Notes: generated by a model from the sequence alone, not told the origin. A DNA stretch of 64,000 bases from Vibrio methylphosphonaticus (GCF_023634655.1 NZ_JAMKMS010000012.1:1-64000); one strand, 5' to 3'; shown: positions 19,004 through 29,331, counted from the first letter of the stretch. Program-made: numbers and translations.

Positions 19004-19101
19004 GGATTCGGCTAACTGAAATTCTCTTCAATGATTGGCTGCGGTTTCCGCTTTATTATTTCCAACCATCAACCCCGTGAGCATGGGGCGGAAGGTTTCA
19101 A

Positions 19102-19710
19102 TTATTTAGATAGGTCTTCTGCGTGCTCAGATAGGAATGCTGCAACACCTTTTGGAGATGCGTCCATACCTGCTTTGCCTTCTTCCCATTGTGCAGGACA
19201 AACTTCACCATTCTTCTCGTGGAAGTTGAGTGCGTCTACCATGCGTAGCATTTCATCAATGTTACGACCAAGTGGAAGATCGTTCACTACTTGGTGACGA
19301 ACAAGACCGTCAGCATCGATTAGGAAAGAACCACGGAATGCAACGCCAGCTTCTGGGTGCTCTACGTCGTATGCTTTGCAGATTTCGTGTTTAACATCAG
19401 CAACTAGAGGGTACTTAACTTGACCGATACCGCCATCTTCGATAGCAGTGTTACGCCATGCGTTGTGAGAGAACTGAGAATCGATAGAAATACCGATAAC
19501 TTCTGCGCCTTTAGCTTGGAAATCAGCTAGACGGTTATCAAATGCGATAAGCTCAGATGGGCAAACGAACGTGAAATCTAGTGGGTAGAAGAAAACAACT
19601 GCTTTTTTACCTTTAGTGAATTCAGCGAAGTTGAAGTTATCAACGATTTCGCCGTTACCAAGAACAGCTGCTGCAGTAAAGTCTGGGGCTTGACGACCAA
19701 CTAGTACCAT
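19102..19710 (-). CDS. 2-Cys peroxiredoxin (AhpC/TSA, Prx1 type)
   Basis: A 202-aa peroxiredoxin. The peroxidatic Cys50 is in FYPLDFTFVCPSE, and the resolving Cys171 is in GEVCPAQW, so it is a typical 2-Cys enzyme that reduces H2O2 and alkyl hydroperoxides. A GGIG motif (93-96) is present, one of the features of over-oxidation-sensitive enzymes, but the C-terminal YF pair is not. An AGGAG Shine-Dalgarno sequence precedes the ATG at 19710. It is divergent from a LysR regulator matching OxyR2. In V. vulnificus the equivalent Prx2 is induced by OxyR2 at low H2O2, which is the likely regulation here. Confidence 0.93.
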   Translation of the reverse strand: MVLVGRQAPDFTAAAVLGNGEIVDNFNFAEFTKGKKAVVFFYPLDFTFVCPSELIAFDNRLADFQAKGAEVIGISIDSQFSHNAWRNTAIEDGGIGQVKYPLVADVKHEICKAYDVEHPEAGVAFRGSFLIDADGLVRHQVVNDLPLGRNIDEMLRMVDALNFHEKNGEVCPAQWEEGKAGMDASPKGVAAFLSEHAEDLSK

Positions 19711-19814
19711 TTTTTTGCTCCTAAAATAGGTTAATTCAAACCGTGTTCGGTTTGGTCCGTGTTTGTACGAGACAAACTATAGTACACATTGTAGTATTGA
19801 AAAAAGCGAAATTA

Positions 19815-19851
19815 ATAGATTGATTTAATCGAAAAAAGCGATGAGCTAATC
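19815..19851. promoter_or_regulatory. Candidate OxyR2 binding region between prx and oxyR2
   Basis: TGATTTAATC (19821-19830) is repeated as TGAGCTAATC (19842-19851) with exactly 21 bp spacing, two helical turns, as expected for an OxyR tetramer touching one DNA face. ATAG at 19815 also fits the OxyR half-site start. The match to the full E. coli consensus is poor. Confidence 0.35.
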
Positions 19852-19896
19852 TGACTCATTCCTTTTTTGATAGTGTGTTAAAAGCAGGCAATAATT

Positions 19897-20802
19897 ATGA
19901 ACAAATGGCCCAGTTTAAAACAAATTCACTACCTCGTAACCCTGAATGAAACTCGACATTTTAGTGAAGCGGCAGAGCGTTGCTTTGTTAGCCAATCGAC
20001 CTTGAGCAAAGGTATCCAAAACCTTGAAGAGCTCATTGGTTGCCCGCTGTATGAGAAAAAAGATAAGAAAAGCCCATTAGTATTCACCCAAGCGGGTGAA
20101 ATGGTGGTAAAGCAAGGTAGGGAGTTGCTTGCGAAAGGGCAAGACCTAATGGAATTAGGTAATTATTGCCAAGGTGACGCCATGCAAGGACAGATCAAAC
20201 TTGGTTGCATTCCAACGATTGCGCCGTTTCTATTGTGTGATTTAGTGCAAGAGGTTAACGCTCGCTACCCGCAGCTTAACTTACTACTGAGAGAAGATAC
20301 GACCTCCAACTTATTAGCCGCCTTGAAACACGGTGAGTTAGATGTGCTGATTCTCGCTTTACCAATGGAAATCGGGAATATGGAGAGCTGTATTGTTGGG
20401 CAAGATCCGTTCAAAATGGTCATAAGCCGAACTCAAGCCGATCGCATTCGAGTGCCAATTAAGTATGATGATCTACCGGATGAATCGGTATTCTTACTAG
20501 AAAATGAACACTGTTTAACCGAGCATGCTGTGTCAGCTTGTAAGTTGACCAAAAAAGAAAAAATCAACCCGTTTAGTGCAACGAGTTTGCACACTCTTGT
20601 ACAGATGGTGGCAAACGGTTTGGGGACCACATTTATTCCCCAAATGGCGATTGAGCATGGGTTATTAGATAACCAGAATTTGATAGTTATCGAGCCGCCA
20701 GGTCAGCAAGCACATAGAGAAATCGGCTTGGTCTGGCGCCCTAGTTCGTCAAGGCGAGAGTCTTTTATGCACTTAGCAGATGTGGTTTCAGGGTTGCTGT
20801 AG
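19897..20802 (+). CDS. oxyR2: OxyR2-type H2O2-sensing LysR regulator
   Basis: A 301-aa LysR regulator with HTH (residues 19-42, FSEAAERCFVSQSTLSKGIQ) and a redox regulatory domain. The sensing cysteines fall at Cys206 and Cys215, nine residues apart, and Glu204 lies two before the first. Those are the positions described for V. vulnificus OxyR2, where Glu204 makes the protein hypersensitive to H2O2. It is divergent from the 2-Cys peroxiredoxin gene, also as in V. vulnificus. It should activate prx and repress or tune itself. General OxyR (OxyR1), if present, is not in this window. Confidence 0.88.
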   Translation: MNKWPSLKQIHYLVTLNETRHFSEAAERCFVSQSTLSKGIQNLEELIGCPLYEKKDKKSPLVFTQAGEMVVKQGRELLAKGQDLMELGNYCQGDAMQGQIKLGCIPTIAPFLLCDLVQEVNARYPQLNLLLREDTTSNLLAALKHGELDVLILALPMEIGNMESCIVGQDPFKMVISRTQADRIRVPIKYDDLPDESVFLLENEHCLTEHAVSACKLTKKEKINPFSATSLHTLVQMVANGLGTTFIPQMAIEHGLLDNQNLIVIEPPGQQAHREIGLVWRPSSSRRESFMHLADVVSGLL

Positions 20803-20848
20803 TACTCGGGAGGCTCAGCCGTAGAATCGAGTAGGCATCGTTATTGTG

Positions 20849-20875
20849 GGTTGGTATATAAGAAATATACCAACC
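20849..20875. terminator. Hairpin between convergent oxyR2 and the CBS gene
   Basis: GGTTGGTATAT (20849-20859) pairs perfectly with ATATACCAACC (20865-20875), an 11-bp stem with a 5-nt loop. T-richness after it is weak on both strands. It probably separates the two convergent transcripts. Confidence 0.5.
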
Positions 20876-20906
20876 ATCTTGTTGTGTTTTAGATGACGTT
20901 GTTAAA

Positions 20907-21380
20907 CTATGAAGGCTCGGTAGTTTGCTGAATCACTTCAACTTCTGTCTCTTCTGGTTCTACTTCGTCTTGCAATTCGAGTAAATTAATCGCAATAGCG
21001 ACAAAGTCACTGTCTGTGATGATGCCCACTAATTCTCCTTTTTTGACCACGGGCAAACAGCCTACTTTATGTTTTTGCATATACACGGCACTTTCACGAA
21101 GCCCCGCTCTGGGTTCAATCGTCATGATATTGACATGCATAAAGTCGCTAATAGGTGTTGATGATGTATAAGATTGGTCGCTTGGAATGCGTTGTAAGAT
21201 GGATTCTTGTACGGCGAACAAGTCGCGTTGGGAAATAATGCCTAACAGTTGTTTGTGGGCATCAACGATAGGGATATGCCTGATATCAAGCGCTTCCATC
21301 ATGTGCTTAGCATCGGCGAGAGAGTGAGACCGCAATAGGGTGTGAGGGTTGCGGGTCATCATATCTTCGACCTTAATCAT
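20907..21380 (-). CDS. Tandem CBS-domain protein
   Basis: A 157-aa protein consisting of two CBS domains (about 7-60 and 80-137) with typical cores (LADAKHMMEALDIRHIPIVD; VGCLPVVKKGELVGIITDSDF), and a Glu-rich tail (EVEPEETEVEVIQ). Such Bateman modules bind adenine nucleotides. With no enzyme domain attached, the target is unknown. It is a single gene, convergent with oxyR2 and divergent from queA. The 258-bp gap upstream contains the queA promoter. Confidence 0.85.
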   Translation of the reverse strand: MIKVEDMMTRNPHTLLRSHSLADAKHMMEALDIRHIPIVDAHKQLLGIISQRDLFAVQESILQRIPSDQSYTSSTPISDFMHVNIMTIEPRAGLRESAVYMQKHKVGCLPVVKKGELVGIITDSDFVAIAINLLELQDEVEPEETEVEVIQQTTEPS

Positions 21381-21555
21381 ATAGGGCCTCCAACTCAGTG
21401 TGAATGTCTACCTTAACTATAGAATTTTCGACGCATTAAAGCTGAGAACTTGGTCGTTATTTGATGCGAATCATTAAAATTAGATAGCAAAAATGAAGTC
21501 GCAGTCACGCACTAATATTTTGCTCGAAAATCCAGCATGATCACCCTTGTTCAAC

Positions 21556-21583
21556 TTGCTATTCCATGCCGTAAGCCTATACT
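21556..21583 (+). promoter_or_regulatory. Sigma-70-type promoter of queA-tgt
   Basis: TTGCTA (21556-21561), a 16-nt spacer and TATACT (21578-21583) lie about 50 nt before the chosen queA start. Confidence 0.6.
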
Positions 21584-21638
21584 TAGCCGCTGCGAAATTT
21601 TTCGTTCTTTATGTCATAGATCAACAAAGATGGGTGTT

Positions 21639-22691
21639 ATGCAAGTTTCAGATTTTCACTTCGAGCTACCTGATGAGCTCATCGCTCGTTATCCCACAGC
21701 TGAACGTAGTGCGAGCCGATTATTACAGCTCACTGGTAATACCGGTGAAGTAGCGGATAAAACCTTTACTGATATTGCCAGCCTTGTTCAACCCGGTGAT
21801 CTACTGGTGTTTAACAACACTCGAGTTATCCCCGCGAGAATGTTTGGACGTAAAGCGTCTGGCGGAAAATTGGAAGTATTGGTTGAGCGCATGCTTGATG
21901 ACAAGCGTCTATTAGCTCATGTTCGTTGTTCTAAATCACCAAAAGTAGGCACAGAACTGCTTCTTGGTGAAAACGATGATTATCAAGCTATCATGGTAGC
22001 AAGACACGACGCATTGTTTGAAATTGAAGTTCAATCGGACAAAACGGTGTTGGAAGTGTTAAACGACATCGGTCACATGCCATTACCTCCTTATATTGAT
22101 CGCCCTGATGAAGATGCTGATAAAGAGCGTTACCAAACGGTTTACAATGAGAAACCAGGGGCTGTAGCAGCCCCAACCGCTGGGCTTCATTTTGATGATA
22201 AAGTCTTGGCCGACATAAAAGCGAAAGGGGTGAACTTCGCTTACGTGACTTTGCATGTGGGTGCGGGTACCTTTCAACCCGTTCGCGTCGATAATATTCA
22301 CGATCACCACATGCATTCCGAATATGTTGAAGTGAGCGATGAAGTGGTTAAAGCGATTGCTGAAACCAAAGCAAAGGGTGGCAGAGTGATTGCCGTTGGC
22401 ACAACATCGGTGCGCTCTTTAGAAAGTGCAGCCCAAGATGCGAAAGCGAAAGGGACAGAACTCGCGCCATTTTTTTGTGATACTGAAATTTTCATCTTCC
22501 CAGGCTATGAGTATCAAGTTGTTGACTGCCTAGTCACCAATTTTCACTTGCCAGAATCGACCTTGATCATGCTAGTGAGTGCATTTGCTGGTTATGACAA
22601 TGTGATGGCGGCATATCAGCACGCCGTGGATAACCAATACCGTTTCTTTAGTTATGGTGATGCGATGTTCATCACTAAAAAAGTAAATTAA
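21639..22691 (+). CDS. queA: QueA, S-adenosylmethionine:tRNA ribosyltransferase-isomerase
   Basis: A 350-aa enzyme (356 in E. coli) that transfers the ribosyl part of SAM to preQ1 at position 34 of tRNA, forming epoxyqueuosine. The N-terminal [19 protein letters not shown] is conserved, which fixes the start at 21639; the frame is open to 21537, but that stretch contains the promoter. Family motifs include [25 protein letters not shown] and [10 protein letters not shown]. It is followed 168 nt downstream by tgt, which carries out the preceding step, so both act on the queuosine pathway. Confidence 0.96.
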   Translation: MQVSDFHFELPDELIARYPTAERSASRLLQLTGNTGEVADKTFTDIASLVQPGDLLVFNNTRVIPARMFGRKASGGKLEVLVERMLDDKRLLAHVRCSKSPKVGTELLLGENDDYQAIMVARHDALFEIEVQSDKTVLEVLNDIGHMPLPPYIDRPDEDADKERYQTVYNEKPGAVAAPTAGLHFDDKVLADIKAKGVNFAYVTLHVGAGTFQPVRVDNIHDHHMHSEYVEVSDEVVKAIAETKAKGGRVIAVGTTSVRSLESAAQDAKAKGTELAPFFCDTEIFIFPGYEYQVVDCLVTNFHLPESTLIMLVSAFAGYDNVMAAYQHAVDNQYRFFSYGDAMFITKKVN

Positions 22692-22732
22692 CGAGCGGCA
22701 AAACAAGTTTATTTTCACTCAAGGAGCCAGTG

Positions 22733-22759
22733 AGAGTTTAGGTAAGGATTACCATCATG
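22733..22759 (+). repeat. 27-nt start-codon module, second copy of 664-690
   Basis: AGAGTTTAGGTAAGGA is identical to 664-679, and 24 of 27 bases match overall, including the ATG at the same distance. GGTAA-GGA-TTACC forms a 5-bp hairpin with the Shine-Dalgarno core in its loop; the copy at 672-684 makes a 4-bp version. Confidence 0.5.
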
Positions 22760-22810
22760 CAGTTGGCAGAAATGTCGGTGCAATCGAGTGCGACAAGCTA
22801 CGCTTGTTAG
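22757..22810 (+). CDS. Possible leader peptide between queA and tgt
   Basis: A 17-codon ORF (MQLAEMSVQSSATSYAC) with a strong Shine-Dalgarno sequence (TAAGGA) 8 nt before its ATG, ending 49 nt before tgt. Its last codons form a 6-bp hairpin, ACAAGC-TAC-GCTTGT (22793-22807). It resembles no known leader to me. Placement in a tRNA-modification operon would suit a translation-sensing leader, but that is only inference, and a chance ORF is possible. Confidence 0.3.
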   Translation: MQLAEMSVQSSATSYAC

Positions 22811-22826
22811 TGCGTTTTGATATTGA

Positions 22827-23993
<1,167 letters not shown>

Positions 23994-24163
23994 TTGGTTA
24001 ATTTTAAGGCTATCCTTGCAACTGGTAACAAATTCTAGCGCTGGGTCACACTTTTTGTGCTCTGAATAGGCGAAGAAACATTGAGTTACGGTTTGCTTCT
24101 TGAAAAGATAAGGGGATAGCCCAATTTTGGATATGTATTTACATTTAACGAGGATGTTTTCCA

Positions 24164-24493
24164 ATGAGTTTGATTAGTTCAGCTTACGCTGCTGAAGCCG
24201 CTCCACAAGGCGGTGGTTTTGAAATGTTGATTATGCTTGGCATGTTTGCAGTGATCTTTTACTTCATGATCTACCGCCCACAAGCAAAGCGTACCAAAGA
24301 GCACAAAAACCTAATGTCATCTATGGGCAAAGGCGACGAAGTGCTAACGAACGGTGGTCTAATTGGTAAAATTACCAAGATTGCTGAAGACAACGACTAC
24401 ATTGCTATCGCGCTAAACGATAACAACGAAGTGGTTATCAAGAAAGATTTCATCACTGCAGTGCTACCAAAAGGTACGCTGAAGTCTCTATAA
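24164..24493 (+). CDS. yajC: YajC, Sec translocon accessory subunit
   Basis: 109 aa with a single membrane span (about 18-37, FEMLIMLGMFAVIFYFMIYR) followed by the conserved RPQAKRTKEHKNLMSSMGKGDEV-type cytoplasmic domain. It associates with SecDF-SecYEG and YidC. The gene is 22 nt upstream of secD with a clear ACGAGGA Shine-Dalgarno sequence. SecDF function does not depend strictly on it in E. coli. Confidence 0.95.
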   Translation: MSLISSAYAAEAAPQGGGFEMLIMLGMFAVIFYFMIYRPQAKRTKEHKNLMSSMGKGDEVLTNGGLIGKITKIAEDNDYIAIALNDNNEVVIKKDFITAVLPKGTLKSL

Positions 24494-24515
24494 AAACAGC
24501 TAAAGGATCCTCGCT

Positions 24516-26372
24516 GTGCTAAACCGTTATCCTCTGTGGAAGTACTTAATGGTGATTTTCACCATTGCTATCGCAGCATTATATGCGCTTCCCAACTTAT
24601 ACGGTGAAGATCCGGCTATTCAAATTACAGGGGCGCGTGGCGCCTCTGTTGATATGTCGACGCTGGATACTGTCACTCAAGCTCTAGGTGAAGAGCAGCT
24701 CTCTTATAAATCCATTGCCCTAGAAAATGGTTCAATCTTGGTTCGTTTCAACAATACTGATGTTCAGATCGGTGCGCGAGACGTAATCAGTGAAGCTCTA
24801 GGTCAAGATTCTATAGTTGCCCTTAACCTTGCAGCTGCAACGCCTCATTGGCTTGAAGCGATTGGTGCTGCGCCAATGAAACTAGGTCTCGATCTGCGTG
24901 GTGGTGTCCACTTCTTGATGGAAGTCGACATGGATGCAGCCATGGAAAAGCTGGTTGGTCAACAAGAAGAAGCCTTTCGAAGTGAGTTGCGCGAAGACCG
25001 TATTCGCTATCGCTCGATTCGCCCTTCTGGAAAGGATGCAGTCGAGGTTTTACTTCGAGATGAAGCGCAGCTTGCGCAAGCATTAGCATCGTTAGAGTCA
25101 AAGCATCCTGACATGGATTTTTTTGATTCCAACACCAATGGCCGCTTCGCTATTGTGGCTCGCTTTAAAGAAACCCGCCTACAAGAAATTCGTAATTATG
25201 CTGTCGAGCAGAACATTACCATTCTACGTAACCGTGTTAATGAGCTTGGTGTTGCTGAACCATTAGTACAGCGTCAAGGCGCGAGTCGCATAGTGGTTGA
25301 GCTTCCTGGTGTTCAAGATACGGCAAGAGCTAAAGAAATCCTTGGTGCAACGGCAACGCTTGAATTCCGAGAAGTTGATAGCAGTGCCGATTTAGCCGCG
25401 GCGGCGAGTGGCCGCGCCCCTGCTGGCAGCGAAATCAAGTTTGATCGTGATGGTCGTCCTGCGGTTCTGAAAAAACGTATTATCCTCGGTGGAGCAAGCA
25501 TTACTGATGCGAGCTCAAGCGCGGATGAATATGGTCGCCCACAAGTTAATATCTCACTGGATAGTGAGGGTGGTAACAAAATGGCGGCGTTCTCTCGTCA
25601 AAATATCGGCAAGCTAATGGCGACGGTATTTGCAGAGTACAAAGATAGTGGTAAACGCACGCCTGAAGGCAAAGTCATTCTTGATAAGCATGAAGAAGTT
25701 ATCAACCAAGCAACGATTCAGTCAGCGCTAGGTCGTAACTTCCGTATTACCGGTATCGACTCAGCAGCGGAAGCGCATAACTTAGCATTATTGCTTCGTG
25801 CTGGTGCCTTGATAGCGCCTATCTCGATTGTTGAAGAAAGAACTATTGGTCCATCAATGGGTCAACAGAATATCGATATGGGTATCATGGCGTGTATTAC
25901 CGGTATGATTGCTGTGATGCTGTTTACGCTTATCTACTACCGTGGTTTTGGTCTTTTTGCTAACTGTGCCTTGATGGCAAACATCGTTTTAATTATCGGT
26001 GTGATGTCGATGATTCCTGGCGCGACAATGACGCTCCCTGGTATCGCCGGTATTGTACTGACGGTCGGTATGGCGGTTGATGCAAACGTACTGATTTTTG
26101 AGCGAATACGGGAAGAGTTAAGAGACGGACGTAATCCTCAACAAGCGATCCAACAAGGCTACGCAAACGCATTTAGTACGATTGCCGATGCCAACATTAC
26201 GACGCTAATTACTGCCATAATTTTGTTTGCTGTCGGTACGGGTGCCATCAAAGGCTTCGCTGTGACACTTTCAATCGGTATTATTACCTCTATGTTTACC
26301 GCAATCATTGGTACTCGCTGTTTAGTGAACCTGGTTTATGGCGGCAAGCGCGTTAAAAAATTGTCGATCTAG
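24516..26372 (+). CDS. secD: SecD, protein-export membrane protein
   Basis: A 618-aa RND-type membrane protein (615 in E. coli). The N-terminal span (8-27) is followed by the large periplasmic P1 region, which includes [15 protein letters not shown] and the head domain. Five C-terminal spans (about 450-610) carry the conserved [18 protein letters not shown] motif of the cation channel. It uses the ion gradient to pull preproteins through SecYEG on the periplasmic side. The start codon is GTG with AAGGATCC upstream. Vibrios can carry a sodium-driven SecDF; the sequence alone does not tell me which ion this one uses. Confidence 0.97.
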   Translation: MLNRYPLWKYLMVIFTIAIAALYALPNLYGEDPAIQITGARGASVDMSTLDTVTQALGEEQLSYKSIALENGSILVRFNNTDVQIGARDVISEALGQDSIVALNLAAATPHWLEAIGAAPMKLGLDLRGGVHFLMEVDMDAAMEKLVGQQEEAFRSELREDRIRYRSIRPSGKDAVEVLLRDEAQLAQALASLESKHPDMDFFDSNTNGRFAIVARFKETRLQEIRNYAVEQNITILRNRVNELGVAEPLVQRQGASRIVVELPGVQDTARAKEILGATATLEFREVDSSADLAAAASGRAPAGSEIKFDRDGRPAVLKKRIILGGASITDASSSADEYGRPQVNISLDSEGGNKMAAFSRQNIGKLMATVFAEYKDSGKRTPEGKVILDKHEEVINQATIQSALGRNFRITGIDSAAEAHNLALLLRAGALIAPISIVEERTIGPSMGQQNIDMGIMACITGMIAVMLFTLIYYRGFGLFANCALMANIVLIIGVMSMIPGATMTLPGIAGIVLTVGMAVDANVLIFERIREELRDGRNPQQAIQQGYANAFSTIADANITTLITAIILFAVGTGAIKGFAVTLSIGIITSMFTAIIGTRCLVNLVYGGKRVKKLSI

Positions 26373-26381
26373 GAATTAGTT

Positions 26382-27329
26382 ATGTTTCAGATAATGAAAT
26401 TGGACAAAACGATCGACTTTATGCGTTGGTCAAAAGTAGCATTTGCGTTCTCACTCGTAATGATTGCTGCTGCATTATTTACTCTGTCTACGAAGTGGTT
26501 AAATTGGGGCCTCGATTTCACCGGCGGTACGCTGATTGAAGTTGGTTTTGAGCAACCTGCGAACCTTGAAGATGTGCGTAGCGCATTGGATGCCGAAGGG
26601 TTTGGCGACGCAACTGTGCAGAACTTTGGTTCTTCTCGTGATGTAATGGTACGTTTACGCCCGCGTGATGGTGTTCAAGCCGAAGCGCTAGGTAATCAAA
26701 TCCTGAGTGCAATCAAAGAAGGTACGGGCGAAAGTGTTGAAATGCGCCGTATTGAATTTGTTGGTCCGAATGTCGGAGATGAGCTAACGGAGGCGGGTGG
26801 CCTGGCCATCTTAGTCTCACTGATCTGTATCTTGATTTATGTCTCGATACGTTTTGAGTGGCGCTTAGCGGCGGGTGCAGTAATGGCACTGGCGCACGAT
26901 GTTATTATTACCTTAGGTATCTTCTCCCTATTACAGATAGAGGTTGATTTGACCATTGTGGCAGCATTGCTCACCGTGGTTGGTTATTCACTTAACGATA
27001 CCATCGTAGTTTTTGACCGAATCCGTGAGAATTTCCGTAAGATGCGGAAAGGTGAATCGCCAGAAATCATGAATAGCTCGATTACACAAACGCTAAGCCG
27101 TACGTTAATTACGTCTGGCACGACATTATTTGTAGTCATTGCGTTGTTTACGCAAGGCGGAGCGATGATCCATGGCTTTGCATTAGCACTATTGCTTGGT
27201 ATTACTGTTGGTACTTATTCTTCAATCTATGTGGCTTCAGCCCTTGCTCTGAAACTTGGTATTCAGCGTGAGCACTTGATGCCAACACAGATAGAAAAAG
27301 AAGGCGAAGAGTTCGACGAAATGCCGTAG
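26382..27329 (+). CDS. secF: SecF, protein-export membrane protein
   Basis: A 315-aa protein with six predicted spans. The first span is at about 18-37, then the periplasmic WGLDFTGGTLIEVGF segment, and five spans from about 135. The channel motif VVGYSLNDTIVVFDRIREN matches that of SecD. It forms the SecDF heterodimer with the product of secD, 9 nt upstream. A strong terminator at 27352 ends the queA-tgt-yajC-secDF cluster. Confidence 0.97.
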   Translation: MFQIMKLDKTIDFMRWSKVAFAFSLVMIAAALFTLSTKWLNWGLDFTGGTLIEVGFEQPANLEDVRSALDAEGFGDATVQNFGSSRDVMVRLRPRDGVQAEALGNQILSAIKEGTGESVEMRRIEFVGPNVGDELTEAGGLAILVSLICILIYVSIRFEWRLAAGAVMALAHDVIITLGIFSLLQIEVDLTIVAALLTVVGYSLNDTIVVFDRIRENFRKMRKGESPEIMNSSITQTLSRTLITSGTTLFVVIALFTQGGAMIHGFALALLLGITVGTYSSIYVASALALKLGIQREHLMPTQIEKEGEEFDEMP

Positions 27330-27351
27330 TTCTCTGATGTTGAATGAAAAG

Positions 27352-27379
27352 GGTCGCTCTCAGAGCGGCCTTTTTTTTT
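27352..27379 (+). terminator. Intrinsic terminator after secF
   Basis: GGTCGCTC (27352-27359) pairs with GAGCGGCC (27363-27370) with one wobble, followed by nine T. Confidence 0.93.
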
Positions 27380-27440
27380 GAGGGTAGGTTTCTGTTATTC
27401 ATTGATTAATGAAAGCTAGCCAGCAGGAAGAAAAGCAACA

Positions 27441-27473
27441 GGTAAAAAAAATCCCAGCCTTAAGGCTGGGATT
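27441..27473 (-). terminator. Intrinsic terminator after suhB
   Basis: A perfect palindrome at 27450-27473 (AATCCCAGCC-TTAA-GGCTGGGATT), continuing on the minus strand into a run of eight T. Confidence 0.93.
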
Positions 27474-27506
27474 TGAGAAACGTAGTGAATGCTAAGTAAT
27501 GATAAA

Positions 27507-28310
27507 TTACTTAAGCATACCTTCATTAGAATTTTCACGAATGTGCTTAAGCATTGATTTAACGCCACGTGCACTAGACGCTACGATGTTACCAGATTTC
27601 ATGTGGTCGGTGCCGCCAGCAAAATCAGTAACAATCGCGCCAGCTTCACGAGCAATAAGATCGCCAGCTGCCATGTTCCAAGGCTTCAGTCCAAGTTCGA
27701 AGTAACCATCGACACGACCCGCTGCTAGGTAGCAAAGGTCAAGTGCTGGAGAGCCAGTACGACGGAAATCAGAACATTCAACAAACATTGAAGACATGAT
27801 TTTGAAATAGCTTTCAGAATGCTGCTTTTGCTTGTAAGGGAAGCCAGTACCGATGATGGTACCTTTAAGGTCTTTTAGAGGCGTTACACGAATACGTGCG
27901 TTGTTAAGTTGAGCGCCAGAACCACGTTGTGCAGTAAATAGCTCGTTACGCATTGGGTCGTAAACACACGCAACTTCTGTTCTGCCCTTCATGCGAACAG
28001 CAATAGAAACACAGAAGTGTGGTAGACCATTGATAAGGTTAGTGGTGCCATCCAGTGGGTCGATGATCCATTGAACATCACTATCTTTACCTTCAATCAT
28101 ACCGCTTTCCTCAGCAATAATGCTGTGCTCAGGGTAAGATGTTTGAATAGTATGGATAATGATTGCTTCAGCTTCGTTGTCTACGTTAGTGACAAACTCC
28201 TGAGTGCCTTTCTGTACTGATTCAATTTTATCAGTGTTTTCAAGTGATTTAGCAATATGGTTGCCAGCTTTACGCGCAGCGCGTATAGCGATATTTAGCA
28301 TTGGATGCAT
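27507..28310 (-). CDS. suhB: SuhB, inositol-1-monophosphatase family protein
   Basis: A 267-aa protein, the same length as E. coli SuhB, with the metal-binding motifs EESG (near 67), WIIDPLDGTTNLINGLP (near 83) and WNMAAGDLIAREAGA (near 211). Besides Mg-dependent inositol-monophosphatase activity, SuhB in E. coli joins the rRNA antitermination complex with NusA, a role independent of catalysis. The gene is divergent from trmJ as in E. coli. The 177-bp gap between them holds an IscR-like palindrome at 28420-28444. Confidence 0.95.
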   Translation of the reverse strand: MHPMLNIAIRAARKAGNHIAKSLENTDKIESVQKGTQEFVTNVDNEAEAIIIHTIQTSYPEHSIIAEESGMIEGKDSDVQWIIDPLDGTTNLINGLPHFCVSIAVRMKGRTEVACVYDPMRNELFTAQRGSGAQLNNARIRVTPLKDLKGTIIGTGFPYKQKQHSESYFKIMSSMFVECSDFRRTGSPALDLCYLAAGRVDGYFELGLKPWNMAAGDLIAREAGAIVTDFAGGTDHMKSGNIVASSARGVKSMLKHIRENSNEGMLK

Positions 28311-28419
28311 ACGAATTTTCCCAACGGATGTTAAAGAACAAAAAGCGGCCGCGAGTATATCAAAGATTCGGCAAAAGGGAAGTGGTTATTTTTTGTTCTG
28401 TCATTAGGGGGAATAAAAA

Positions 28420-28444
28420 GACCCTGACTATTTTAGTCAGGTTT
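28420..28444. promoter_or_regulatory. IscR type-1-like palindrome between suhB and trmJ
   Basis: The core CCTGACT-ATTTT-AGTCAGG (28423-28441) is a perfect inverted repeat matching the centre of the IscR type-1 site (YYGACTRWWWYAGTCRR). Only the outer ATA/TAT bases differ. It lies 47 bp before trmJ and just upstream of a TATTAT hexamer (28450-28455). Confidence 0.55.
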
Positions 28445-28487
28445 ATGCTATTATTCGGCGGTTTTGTAATCTTGGTGCTAATTGACA

Positions 28488-29219
28488 ATGCTAGACAACG
28501 TTAAGATCATTCTCGTCGGAACTTCTCATTCTGGAAATATAGGTTCGGCTGCTCGTGCGATGAAAGTCATGGGGTTAAGCCAAATGGTGTTAGTGGATCC
28601 TCAATGCGAAGTAGATGCGCAAGCCGTCGCGTTGGCTGCGGGTGCAAGTGATATCGCTTTAGGTGCAACAATTGTCTCTTCGTTAGAAGAAGCGGTCGAA
28701 AACTGTGGCTTAGTTGTGGGCTCAAGTGCTCGCTCTCGTACATTAGACTGGCCTATGATTGAACCACGTGAATGTGGGCAACGCTTTGCTATCGAGGGTG
28801 AGAAGCACCCAGTTGCCTTAGTTTTTGGACGCGAGCGTACCGGTCTTACTAATGATGAACTGCAATTATGTCATTTCCATACTTGTATTCCAGCTAATCC
28901 AGAGTACAGTTCACTCAACTTGGCGATGGCAGTTCAAACGTTAAGTTACGAAGTTCGCGTTGCTCATCTAGATCGTGAGAGTCAACAGTTTCCTGCCCAA
29001 GACGAACCGGATTATCCGCGTCACAAAGAGTTGGAATTATTCTACCAGCACCTTGAAAATGTGATCACCAATACCCAGTTTATCTCTAAGGATAAGCCGA
29101 ATCTTGTTATGAATAAGCTGCGCCGACTATTTAGTCGTGCTCGTCCTGAATCTCAAGAAATCAACACATTGCGTGGTATTTTGACGTCTATTGATAAAAT
29201 GTATTCGGATAAAAAATAA
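28488..29219 (+). CDS. trmJ: TrmJ, tRNA (Cm32/Um32) 2'-O-methyltransferase
   Basis: A 243-aa SPOUT methyltransferase. [20 protein letters not shown] at the N terminus fixes the start at 28488 rather than the TTG six bases earlier. The SAM-binding knot contains [15 protein letters not shown] and [14 protein letters not shown]. The C-terminal part [17 protein letters not shown] is conserved with E. coli. It methylates the 2'-OH of residue 32 in several tRNAs. It sits directly upstream of iscR as in E. coli; the 112-bp gap holds two IscR sites. Confidence 0.95.
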   Translation: MLDNVKIILVGTSHSGNIGSAARAMKVMGLSQMVLVDPQCEVDAQAVALAAGASDIALGATIVSSLEEAVENCGLVVGSSARSRTLDWPMIEPRECGQRFAIEGEKHPVALVFGRERTGLTNDELQLCHFHTCIPANPEYSSLNLAMAVQTLSYEVRVAHLDRESQQFPAQDEPDYPRHKELELFYQHLENVITNTQFISKDKPNLVMNKLRRLFSRARPESQEINTLRGILTSIDKMYSDKK

Positions 29220-29240
29220 CCACATTTAGTGTGAGGATGA

Positions 29241-29290
29241 ATACCTGACTAATTTAGTCAAATAAATACTTGATTAAAACAGTCAGGTAT
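29241..29290 (+). promoter_or_regulatory. Two tandem IscR type-1 sites before iscR
   Basis: Two 25-bp windows abut, at 29241-29265 and 29266-29290. Each fits the IscR type-1 pattern (ATACCTGACT...AGTCAAATA and ATACTTGATT...AGTCAGGTAT). The arrangement is that of the E. coli iscR promoter, where [2Fe-2S]-IscR represses the operon. The second site ends 41 bp before the iscR ATG. Confidence 0.85.
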
Positions 29291-29331
29291 GGAAAAATTG
29301 AATCCACAAAGACAATGTGGAAACGTGTGAT

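Noticed and set aside
21537..21638. Upstream extension of queA
   Set aside because: It contains the promoter hexamers and lacks similarity to QueA, whose conserved start is MQVSDF at 21639.
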